A stretch of 64,000 bases of DNA, taken from the NCBI GenBank assembly GCA_003223115.1, contig QHXW01000161.1, positions 1 through 64,000 on the forward strand, given 5' to 3'. Below the pieces are notes generated by a model that saw nothing but the letters and a program-made list of their open reading frames with translations, was not told the origin of the DNA and did not search any database. Numbering within the stretch: position 1 is the first letter of the stretch; every line of letters begins with the position of its first letter. Shown piece by piece: positions 33,147 to 41,180 of this stretch. The stretch comes from Acidobacteriota bacterium. Its GTDB lineage: Bacteria; Acidobacteriota; Terriglobia; Bryobacterales; Bryobacteraceae. A program made the translations under genes and the position numbers.

Positions 33147-33412
33147 GTTTCACAATGCGCCATGATTTCGACTCTCCGCGTTTGAGCTGGGCCTCGCCGC
33201 GGCGCACCATTTTCGCCTCCGCAGGCGTAAGTGTGTCGTCAGGATCAACCAGGCGTTTCGGTTTTATGAGCGCCGTTCTTTCGCTGGGCGAACGCCACAA
33301 AATCCCCTTCCTGAAGCTTGAGGGTTTTGAGCATCTCTCGCGGGATGACCACCTGGCGCCGCTGTCCCACGCGTCCAATCCGCTCTTGAATTGTGGATGT
33401 TTTTCCTGCCAT
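33130..33412 (-). pseudogene. SpoVT/AbrB-type antitoxin, frameshifted
   Basis: From ATG 33412: MAGKTSTIQERIGRVGQRRQ and VVIPREMLKTLKLQEGDFVA give a swapped-hairpin AbrB DNA-binding domain (RQVVIPREMLKTLKLQEGD). After AQRKNG the frame shifts, continuing KPKRLVDPDDTLTPAEAKMV and RRGEAQLKRGESKSWRIVKH to a stop at 33130, the expected toxin-binding tail. It overlaps the toxin start (33146), so the pair was a two-gene unit. Both genes are broken. Confidence 0.7.
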
Positions 33413-33709
33413 GCTTTCAGATTATCTGATTGTCAGAATCTGTCAAGGTCGGCCGAGTTTAAGTGCTAGCGCGGCAACATCGCCCACCTTACCTGCGTTG
33501 GATGCCGACACTAAAATTCAGAGGATCTTTGCGGGGGCTTCCCCTGGCGCAACGGTCCGGTTCCAAAACTGGCGTTGGGGTCTATTCTCCGTCTTCTGGT
33601 CGGACCGCCCCGAACCCCTCTTCGGACTCTGAGTAACCTCTCAGGAGATCAGCAAAGTCCGTAATTTCTTGTAAGATTTGGGTCCAAGTTTTTGCGGCGC
33701 CGTCCACTA
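33413..33709. other. Spacer upstream of TA relic
   Basis: No supported gene. It includes the presumed TA promoter side and, at 33643-33669, the second half of a 27-bp direct repeat first seen at 32823-32849. The segment belongs to the 1.4-kb block between the two duplicated gene-end junctions. Confidence 0.4.
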
Positions 33710-33784
33710 AATTTGCTCAATCCGGAAGCCTGGAGCAGCGCGTAGCGTCGAGTAGCCGTCTTCTACTGCACCGGCAGGTTCGCC
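33710..33784. repeat. Duplicated gene-end junction, right copy
   Basis: Partner of 32235-32311. It carries a dehydrogenase-like tail (NLLNPEAWSSA in the plus frame) without the rest of that gene, immediately joined to the real 3' end of the giant subtilase. Confidence 0.75.
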
Positions 33785-36700
33785 GCTGGCGCTGTGACGC
33801 CGTTAATGCTCATCTGCACCTGCTGCACTCCGGCCGGTATGTTGGCTGGTACCGTCACGTTCATCTGGTACAGGCCCGAATAGAGCGGCGCGAGGCCACT
33901 GAATCCGACCGTGGCTTGTTGCGTGGCGATGGAAACGGTAGGAGTAGACAAGGTATGCGCCAAAGGTGAAAGCGGCGCAGGCTCCCCGGTGGGCGGCTGA
34001 TTGTCCACAGGGCCGAGTCCGTTGGCAAACAACGAGACTGACTGGCCGCGGCGAGCGGGGTTGCTCGACGAGATGACTTTCCCACTGAGGTCGCGCGCGG
34101 CGAGCAGCAGGCGGTTCGTCCCGCCTTCGGTATACGTGAAGAATGCAGGCGAATAATCGGCCAGCGGCAAGGTATATACGGGACCCTGCGAATCCTCGAT
34201 GGCCACCTTGATCAGCGCGGAGGTCTGGCCGCGAAGCTCCCACGGCACTTGCAAATTGATCTGGCTGGGGCTGACGTAATATAGCCGGCCGGGCAGGCTG
34301 ATGCCCGCTGAAGGAACGTCGAAGCTGACGCTCACAAAGTCGATCGCGAGCGGCAGCGAAGCGGAGTTCGCGGCGCGGGTATCATCGCTCAGGGCGGCGC
34401 CGAAAAGGGAGATGTAGGAGCCGGGTGCCTGGCCTTGTCCCACTTGAAAGCTGGCCGCATTCACGGCGCCCTTGGGCGTAATCGCTGGATCGAGACGCGC
34501 CGTACCGTCAAACTTAATTGACAAACCTCCCGCCTGACCCGCGAACTCCTGTGGTCCTGATTTGGGACCGAGGATGGCGGTCGCTCCGGCCAATCCGTAC
34601 GAGTCGGTTCTAGCGTCAGGCTGCTGGATACTTCCCCCACCGGTGGCCGCAGAGAACTGGACTGGCACGTTCGCGACCGGCGCTCCGAACCTGTCGGTCA
34701 CTTGGAATACGACCGCGCCTTCGGGGATCTGCTGGTTCACCGTGCCATCGAAACCATCGCCGAGTAGAGCCACGATGTCGAATGGATTCCCATCGCCCAC
34801 CACGTACAGGTAGGGGATGTGCACCGGGGTTGCGCCTCCCTGTATGACGATGGATCCTTCGTAGGAGCCGGGCGCAGGCATGGGGCCGCTCAAGGTGACG
34901 GTGACGACATCCGATTGTCCGGGCCCGAGCGCGAGCGCAGTCTTATCAAGGCTCAAATGACCGTGCGCATCCTGATCGCGCGGCGAAAAGGAAAGGCTGA
35001 GATTGCCCGCAGACGTACCGGTGTTGGTGATTTGCAACTGCTGGCTGACCGGCACCGTCTTGATGAAGCCAAAGGAGGCCGTGGCGGGCGCCACTGTGAC
35101 AGTACTCGAAACTGCCGCGCCGGCATCCAGCTTACCCGCGCCGACCGCGTTCACGCGCGCTGTGCCGGATGCGTCGGTGACACCCTGATTCGCGGTATTC
35201 ACGATCGCCGACTTCAACTGCGCGGTCGTATAGTTCGGATGTTTCTGTTTCACGAGAGCTGCGGCACCCGCGACGATTGGCGTCGAAAAGCTAGTGCCCT
35301 GCGACACGGTGTAACCGTCGGCGCTGTAGAGCGCGCCGTTTGGGTCGAAGCGCTCCGCGGCCAGGTAGAGATCAGTCCCCACGGCCCCTAATTCCGGTTT
35401 GATGGCGCCGACGATGGATGGACCGTGAGACGAGAAATCCGGCACCGTGTCGAACACCGGCGTGTCCACAGCGAAAAACGCGGGATCAAGCGTCCCCGGA
35501 TAACCGGGATGAGCATCGACGAAGCTCCTCAAAGCGAAACCATCGGTTGATCCGATCAGCACCGCGGGGATTTGAGTACTGGTCAGGCCACCGGGGGGAA
35601 TGAGATCATCCGTGTTGGCCTGGTAAAAAATCACGCCGACGCCGCCGGCGTTCTGCACGTTGTCCACTTTCACCGCGAAATTACAATTGCCGCGCTCAAT
35701 CAGCACAATTGCGCCGTGAGCCGATGAAGCGGGCATAGGAGAGCAGCCCAGCGGATCACTGGAAAGGACGGCGACATCCCGTAGAGGCGCGGTCAAAGGC
35801 GAGGCTGGGAGAGGGCCGTCACTGAATAGCGCAAACATCTGCTGCAGATTGGAAGGCACAGTGCTGCCGCTCAAACGTACTCTGAAAACAAATTGATGTG
35901 AGTTGGTGGTGGCGCCAGCGGCGATGGCGGAGGGCGCATCGCCCGGCGAATCGATGGTGCCGAGCGTCGGAACATTTTTCCCGAAATCACCCTCGTTGCC
36001 CGCCGCGGCTACCACCAACATTCCCGATCGCACGGCGTTTTCAACCGCGGTGGCCTCAGGATCGCACGGTGTCGAGCCGGTTTCGCCACAAGCTGCGCCT
36101 ACATCGAGTGGTCCACCGAAGGCCGAGCTGCCGAGCGAAAGCACGGCGATCTGCATGCCGTCGTTAAGGGCATCGCTGATGGCGCTGATGACGACATCCC
36201 CAGTAGTAAAATCGTTCACTCCAGGAGAGCCGAACACCTTGTAACTGCCCAAATACGCTTTGGGCGCCATTCCGGTGATGGTGCCGCTCGGGCCGCTGTT
36301 GGTTTCACCAGCCGCGGCCATGGCGACTGCCGTGCCATGCCCTACGCGATCGCGCGCAGAGTTATCGTCGGGCCGTGAGGTGGCGGCCACGTCAGGTGGA
36401 GTTCCCGCGGAGAGTTGCTTGACGTAACTTCGGGCCACGATCACTTTGTGATTGGTGAAGGCGCAATCGGCGGGCGCGCACTTAGGGAATCCGGAAGGAA
36501 CCGGGAGGGCATTGTCTTGAAACGCTGGATGGGTTTGATCGATGCCGGTGTCGATGATGGCAATCCTTACGCCCAGGCCGGCTTGCTGCACTCCGCCCAC
36601 GGCGTTCCACGCAGCCGGACCGTTCATCAGTTGAACGGCACGGTCGAGCAGCCGGCGAAACCTGCGCAAGGGGCGAACGGCCGCAACCCCGGGCAGGGCT

Positions 36701-37011
36701 CGAAGCTCTGAAACGCGGTCCGGCGTGGTGAGAACGAAGATGGCATTGAGGACGTTGCTGACTGAACCGCTCACGATGAACGTGCGCCTGGCGAGTTCCT
36801 GCTTCAGAGAATCCTGCTGTGCCTCGACTCTCTGGCGGTGCGTGTCGACCACGCTCCGCGGCGCATTCTGGTGAGAAGACGCAAATTCTGCCGCGGACGG
36901 GTCACTGAGAATCAGAGCGTAACGCTCGTAAATCTTCGCAGCGCCTAGCGGGCGGATCCCGAGGGTAAAGACAAGTAAGAGGACAAGAACGTACGTCTGG
37001 CCGAGTTTCAT
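33763..37011 (-). CDS. Large secreted S8 protease with PA and TIGR03437-type C-terminal domain
   Basis: 1082 residues. Signal peptide (YVLVLLLVFTLGIRPLGAA), an I9-like propeptide, then the S8 domain: Asp in IAIIDTGIDQTHPAF, His in RVGHGTAVAMAAAG, Asn in LVVAAAGNEGDFG and Ser in SQGTSFSTPIVAGAAAL. A protease-associated insert sits between His and Ser (VLIERGNCNFAVKVDNVQNA). After the protease come Ig-like domains (ASFGFIKTVPVSQQLQITNT; PVANVPVQFSAATGGGSI) and a C-terminal domain typical of Solibacter proteins (GAVNAASFQVGQGQAPGSYI, LYYVSPSQINLQVPWELRG, FANGLGPVDNQPPTG). A GTG one codon earlier is possible. It probably degrades extracellular protein. Confidence 0.92.
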   Translation of the reverse strand: MKLGQTYVLVLLLVFTLGIRPLGAAKIYERYALILSDPSAAEFASSHQNAPRSVVDTHRQRVEAQQDSLKQELARRTFIVSGSVSNVLNAIFVLTTPDRVSELRALPGVAAVRPLRRFRRLLDRAVQLMNGPAAWNAVGGVQQAGLGVRIAIIDTGIDQTHPAFQDNALPVPSGFPKCAPADCAFTNHKVIVARSYVKQLSAGTPPDVAATSRPDDNSARDRVGHGTAVAMAAAGETNSGPSGTITGMAPKAYLGSYKVFGSPGVNDFTTGDVVISAISDALNDGMQIAVLSLGSSAFGGPLDVGAACGETGSTPCDPEATAVENAVRSGMLVVAAAGNEGDFGKNVPTLGTIDSPGDAPSAIAAGATTNSHQFVFRVRLSGSTVPSNLQQMFALFSDGPLPASPLTAPLRDVAVLSSDPLGCSPMPASSAHGAIVLIERGNCNFAVKVDNVQNAGGVGVIFYQANTDDLIPPGGLTSTQIPAVLIGSTDGFALRSFVDAHPGYPGTLDPAFFAVDTPVFDTVPDFSSHGPSIVGAIKPELGAVGTDLYLAAERFDPNGALYSADGYTVSQGTSFSTPIVAGAAALVKQKHPNYTTAQLKSAIVNTANQGVTDASGTARVNAVGAGKLDAGAAVSSTVTVAPATASFGFIKTVPVSQQLQITNTGTSAGNLSLSFSPRDQDAHGHLSLDKTALALGPGQSDVVTVTLSGPMPAPGSYEGSIVIQGGATPVHIPYLYVVGDGNPFDIVALLGDGFDGTVNQQIPEGAVVFQVTDRFGAPVANVPVQFSAATGGGSIQQPDARTDSYGLAGATAILGPKSGPQEFAGQAGGLSIKFDGTARLDPAITPKGAVNAASFQVGQGQAPGSYISLFGAALSDDTRAANSASLPLAIDFVSVSFDVPSAGISLPGRLYYVSPSQINLQVPWELRGQTSALIKVAIEDSQGPVYTLPLADYSPAFFTYTEGGTNRLLLAARDLSGKVISSSNPARRGQSVSLFANGLGPVDNQPPTGEPAPLSPLAHTLSTPTVSIATQQATVGFSGLAPLYSGLYQMNVTVPANIPAGVQQVQMSINGVTAPAANLPVQ

Positions 37012-37080
37012 CACACCATCGCGACGAACAAACGAACTCGAGGGTTACATTATTGTTGCGGCTTGAGAGGAAGGACGGGC

Positions 37081-38082
37081 CTAAACGAACACAAACACCG
37101 TACGCCAGAGTGCGACCACTAGAGCGTGGGCCACCATGCTGGCGCGGATGCTTGCAGCTTTGTGATATGCCAGGCCGTAAAAACATCCGGCGACCGCGGC
37201 TACGATGGCCAGCTTCCAGTTCGGAAAGCCGCGAAACCAGAGATGGGCGGCTCCGAATAAAAGCGACACCGCGGCGAGCGCCAGGTACCGGTTTCCAGTC
37301 CATTCAGCCAGCCAGTTCTGCAGCAGGCCGCGAAAGAAAAATTCCTCTCCCAGAGCCACCACCCATAAGATGCCAAAAAAAATGGCTAACGTCTGCCAGA
37401 ACGGGATGGTGGGGTACGCGAGGTGGCCCAAGCCAAGGCCGATCACCAAGGGCAATCCGACGGGCAGGAAATAGAAAAAGTAGCGCACGCCTGTGATCCA
37501 CTCCTTCTGGCTCGGAAGAAATCCGAATCGTACACGGTGCACGCGCCGCAGCTCGAGCATCACCAGTGCACCGCAGTGTACGAGCATGAGCTTGCCCAGA
37601 ATATCGATGCGCACGCGAACGGGCGAGGAGTAAATGTCATCGAAGACGCGAAGTAGCACCATGGCGGCGACGAAGGCCAGAAACAGCAAGTCCAGAAGGG
37701 GAGAAGCCTTCAACATGACATACCAAAAGCAGAGGATCGCGGTGATTCCCGCGAGCGCGACAAAAGACAACCAGCGAAACTGACCCGTTGCGATGCTGTA
37801 GACCAGGTACGGCAGGACGCCCGAGCCCGCCGTCAGAAATGCCAGTTGCGCAGGTGTGAAGCGAGTTCTTAGCCGCAGGCGGATCGTTTCAAATCCCGGG
37901 ACCAGATAAAATGAGTATTCAAGCAGGAAAGCGGCCACAATCGGCACGGCCGCCCACATGGGAATGTTTCTCTCGCGAGCATACAGGAAACCAGCGGCGC
38001 TCAACGCAATCCAGCCGGTCACCAGGGCCGCCCGGAAGGCGCCGAGCGTTTGGATCATCGGCATCATTCTAGCATCGGCCAT
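37081..38082 (-). CDS. CPBP-family intramembrane metalloprotease
   Basis: 333 residues with about eight membrane helices. The Abi/CPBP motifs are present: EEFFFRGLLQNWL (motif 1, EExxxR), FGAAHLWFRGFPNWKL (motif 2 with His) and the last helix with MVAHALVVALW (His). The family includes type II CAAX-prenyl endopeptidases and bacteriocin self-immunity proteins; no prenylated target or bacteriocin gene is nearby. I chose ATG 38082 (MADARMMPMIQTLG), which has AATGAGG six bases upstream and clears the divergent gene. A start at 38064 is also possible. Confidence 0.85.
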   Translation of the reverse strand: MADARMMPMIQTLGAFRAALVTGWIALSAAGFLYARERNIPMWAAVPIVAAFLLEYSFYLVPGFETIRLRLRTRFTPAQLAFLTAGSGVLPYLVYSIATGQFRWLSFVALAGITAILCFWYVMLKASPLLDLLFLAFVAAMVLLRVFDDIYSSPVRVRIDILGKLMLVHCGALVMLELRRVHRVRFGFLPSQKEWITGVRYFFYFLPVGLPLVIGLGLGHLAYPTIPFWQTLAIFFGILWVVALGEEFFFRGLLQNWLAEWTGNRYLALAAVSLLFGAAHLWFRGFPNWKLAIVAAVAGCFYGLAYHKAASIRASMVAHALVVALWRTVFVFV

Positions 38083-38083
38083 T

Positions 38084-38776
38084 GTGGGCCTCATTGACGC
38101 GGAAGAGCCAACAGCCGCGGACCTTGTGAGGCGCGTTGCGCAGGCGGAGAGCGAAACTGAAGCGGCGCGCAACCAGTACGCCTACAGGCAGTCATTCACG
38201 ATTCAGGAGCTGAGCGAGCACGGCGCCGCGGTGGGCGAATACCGCGACACACGTGATGTGATTTTTTCTCCCACCCAGGAGCGCACCGAAAAGGCAGCCG
38301 GAAGTCCGCTGTCGACACTCAAGAATCTGAAGCTCACCGATGAGGACTTCGAGGACATCCGCAATATCCAGCCGTTGATGCTGGTCCGGGAATCACTGCC
38401 GATCTATGAAACGCGTTACCGCGGTGAAGAGAAGATGGACGATCTGGAGTGCTACGTGCTGCAGGTGCGTCCGCGGCAGATCCTCTCCGGCCAACGCCTG
38501 TTCGATGGCATGATCTGGATCAAGAAAGACGATTACGCCATCGTGCGTACCGAAGGCCAGGCGGTGCCGCAGATCCGCAGCATGAAACAAGAGAATCTGT
38601 TTCCGCGCTTCACCACGATCCGCAAGCCCATCGACGGCAAGCACTGGTTTCCGGTGTACACCTACGCCGACGACACGTTGGGATTCCGCACTGGACCGCA
38701 GCGCATCCGGCTGATGATCCGCTACAGCAACTACAAGCGTTTCGGTTCGGAGTCCTCGATCACGTTTGGAAAATAG
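38084..38776 (+). CDS. Exported protein, LolA-like fold
   Basis: About 230 residues. After a hydrophobic N-terminus comes AADLVRRVAQAESETEAARN and an outer-membrane lipoprotein-sorting-like body: YVLQVRPRQILSGQRLFDGM, IWIKKDDYAIVRTEGQAVPQ, KPIDGKHWFPVYTYADDTLG and IRLMIRYSNYKRFGSESSIT. The IWIKKDDYxIVRxEG pattern is common in acidobacterial secreted proteins of this fold. The start is uncertain: GTG 38084 avoids overlap with the divergent protease but truncates the hydrophobic segment; the open frame reaches ATG 37958, which would include WIIGIILASAIVGLIDA as a full signal sequence. Function unknown. Confidence 0.65.
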   Translation: MGLIDAEEPTAADLVRRVAQAESETEAARNQYAYRQSFTIQELSEHGAAVGEYRDTRDVIFSPTQERTEKAAGSPLSTLKNLKLTDEDFEDIRNIQPLMLVRESLPIYETRYRGEEKMDDLECYVLQVRPRQILSGQRLFDGMIWIKKDDYAIVRTEGQAVPQIRSMKQENLFPRFTTIRKPIDGKHWFPVYTYADDTLGFRTGPQRIRLMIRYSNYKRFGSESSITFGK

Positions 38777-38863
38777 CTCCATGGCCGGATCGTCGTACTT
38801 GTGAATCAACACTCTGCAAGCGCAAGCGAGATGATCGCCTTGCAACGGCTCCTATCCTTAGCC

Positions 38864-40003
38864 TTACTCGAAATTCTCCACCAGCATCAGATCGCTGCTT
38901 GCTGGCTTATGCTGCGCGTATAGCAACCACTGCTCATCCGGCGAGACGGCGAGGCCAGCAATAAACATCGAGATCCGTCGAGGCAATGATCTTCGTTGTC
39001 TGGTCGCCGCAACTCAAGAACTGGATGAGCTTCTTGCTGGCGCGTGAATCCGGCTGGGTCATGAAATAAATGCCGTGGCCGGTCACCGCGTAATTGAACA
39101 GCACGACTGATTCGAGGACCAGGGCTTCCGGACCTCCCTCCGCCGGCATCCGACACAGGACGGTGTTCCGGTCTTTGGATCTTATGTAATACAGATACTT
39201 GCCGTCGGGCGACTCCGTGACAGCAAATCCACCATTCCCGGTCACCTGCGCTGCCGCGCCACCACTCGAGGGCATCTTCCAGATCTGGTCCTTGCCGCTG
39301 CGGTTCGAACTGAAATAGATCCTGCGCCCGTCTCTCGAGCAGTTGGAGAGCATGTTGTCGTCATCATTGGTCAAGCGCTGGGGTACTCCACCTTCCGCAT
39401 TGATGATGTGAATCCGAGCTTTGTCTTCCACGCGCGAGTAAAATGCGATGCGCTGGCTGTCCGGTGACCACTGCGGCAGGCAGGTGAGCGGCCCGCCGAA
39501 CGAAGGCAGTTGGCCGCAGTTCGAGCCATCGCTTGCACAGGCCCAGATTTCTAACCTGCCTGAACGGACGGATTCAAATGCGAACTTCAGGCCGTCTGGC
39601 GAATATTGGGCGAATTCATCATGTGTCGAAGAAATGAATTTGGTCGGCGCGCTGGCGCTGCCGGATTTCCGCCAATCGGGTATCTGGACGCGCCAGATAT
39701 CCAGGTCGCCCCATGAACCGGCGGCATATGCCAGACGAGGCCCCTGTCTGGAAATCGTGGGAGAGCTTCCTCTAATCCGTCCCAGCCGCTGCGGCCTGCC
39801 AGGACTTCCGCCCAATCTGGGGAGGGCGATTTTCCACAAGCGACCACCTGAGCGAGCCGAGGAAAAGACAATGTCGCGTCCTTTGGAAGTCCATGCCGTT
39901 TCCTCCAGGATCGTGTTGTCGCAAGTGATTCGTTTGGGCTCTCCGTCGGGCACAAAAGCGGCACTGAAAGCCTGAAAATACAAATCTCTTGGACCCACAC
40001 CAA
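38864..40003 (-). pseudogene. PD40/TolB-like beta-propeller, truncated and frameshifted
   Basis: From about 40003 the frame gives repeated WD40-like PD40 blades: WTSKGRDIVFSSARSGGRLW, QYSPDGLKFAFESVRSGRLE, QWSPDSQRIAFYSRVEDKAR, NCSRDGRRIYFSSNRSGKDQ and ESPDGKYLYYIRSKDR. Near 38985 the frame is lost; the next frame gives AGLAVSPDEQWLLYAQHKPA and SDLMLVENFE with a stop at 38864-38866, the usual end of these proteins. The N-terminus (in relatives a winged-helix DNA-binding domain plus more blades) is missing; an IS4 relic lies just upstream. Not functional as it stands. Confidence 0.7.
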
Positions 40004-40074
40004 GGCTCGACTCGCGTTTCCGACTTTGAAGTAGGAAACGGGCGAGGATGAATCTCAGTACCGCGCCAGTCCTT

Positions 40075-40368
40075 CACTCGACAGTTATTCTTCCGCAGTC
40101 TCAAGCAACTGCAAGATCAAGTCCTTTCTGGGCACGACGGCGAACGCCGTGCAGATTCAGATCTGTACCGCGCTGACCGCGATGATGGCGTTGCGGTACC
40201 TGCAATTGCGCTCCACGTTCCCGTGGAGTCTCTCCAATCTGGTGGCCTTATTAAGACAGCCACTGTTCGTCTACCGGGGTCTGTGGACCTGGCTCAACCA
40301 CCCGTTCCAGGCGCCAGGCGCCAGACGCTCCGGTGCTGCAAATGCCGCTGTGGGATGCCGGTGGCTAA
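40075..40368 (+). pseudogene. IS4-family transposase, C-terminal fragment
   Basis: After a frameshifted LFF-type stretch (FFRSLKQ), the frame reads IKSFLGTTANAVQIQICTAL, MMALRYLQLRSTFPWSLSNL, VALLRQPLFVYRGLWTWLNH and PFQAP; another frame change leads to PVLQMPLWDAGG and a stop at 40366-40368. This is the C-terminal end of an IS4-type transposase. The N-terminal DDE core is missing. It sits where the adjacent PD40 gene loses its 5' part, so its insertion may have broken that gene. Confidence 0.75.
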
Positions 40369-40663
40369 TCGGGACAGCAACATGCTAGACACTAGGCAAA
40401 CCTCGACGGCAGGAACCTCATTCCGCACTTGCTGCATCTGGCCCTGTTTCCTCAATACCATCAACGACCCCTTCATCGATTCCCAGCTAATTTGGACAGC
40501 CGTGTATTTCAAGAGACAAAATATATATTTTATTTTATTTCTTAATTTTTGTACTTTAGCTTCATGGGAATCTATGGAAAGCGGAATGCACGTACATGAG
40601 TGGTGACGGGTGTGGCGACGGGCCGCCAAATCGCGGGTGTCGGTCGCATTAGGATGACAAGAC
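40369..40663. other. Spacer, AT-rich in part
   Basis: No gene supported. The stretch 40505-40560 is unusually AT-rich for the window (runs of TTTTATTT type), possibly foreign DNA or a promoter region, but no promoter can be assigned. Confidence 0.35.
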
Positions 40664-41179
40664 TTACTTGGGATGAATGAAAATCTGAGTGATGAAATAA
40701 TCAGTATCGGGGCTGATCGCGATTCCCACGCCACTCTGAGAGAAGAGCGGATCAAGCAGGCTCTTTCGGTGTTCGGGGCTTCTCATCCAGCCTTCAACCC
40801 CGGACCGCACCGGGTCGTCGAGTCCCTTTTCCCGATAGATATTTTCGCCACACCTTGTCCAGCGGATACCAACGGCATCCAAACGCGCCACGAGTGCGCC
40901 GCGCTCGGGATCACTATGAGAAAAAAAGCCCCGCTGCATCATGTTGATGCTGTGCGAACGCGCCTGCTCCGCCACGGCATCATTCCACTGCAGTTCAGAA
41001 ATACCGCGCAGCCGCCGCTGCCGGTTAGCCTCGTCGAACACTTTTTTCTCTAAGTCAATGAGAGGATCGTCTGGACGCGACTTGGCGGGTGCGCTGGTTT
41101 GCGAAGCGGGCGACACGGAAGGAGAGGTGCCGCATCCTGATCGAACAAGCAGCAGGCCCACCACGATGAATCCCCGCAC
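40664..41179 (-). CDS. CAP-domain (SCP/YkwD-like) putative lipoprotein
   Basis: About 171 residues. A short N-terminus GFIVVGLLLVRSGC looks like a lipoprotein signal ending at Cys, then a disordered Ser/Pro stretch and a CAP domain: FDEANRQRRLRGISELQWND, AVAEQARSHSINMMQRGFFS, HSDPERGALVARLDAVG, CGENIYREKG, EGWMRSPEHRKSLLDPLFSQ and GVGIAISPDTDYFITQIF. The HSD, GENI and SPEHR motifs carry the usual cavity His/Glu/His residues. The GTG at 41179 begins 2 bp after the heparinase stop codon; a start at 41203 would overlap that gene. Bacterial CAP proteins are extracellular; their activity is mostly unknown. Confidence 0.8.
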   Translation of the reverse strand: MRGFIVVGLLLVRSGCGTSPSVSPASQTSAPAKSRPDDPLIDLEKKVFDEANRQRRLRGISELQWNDAVAEQARSHSINMMQRGFFSHSDPERGALVARLDAVGIRWTRCGENIYREKGLDDPVRSGVEGWMRSPEHRKSLLDPLFSQSGVGIAISPDTDYFITQIFIHPK

Positions 41180-41180
41180 A

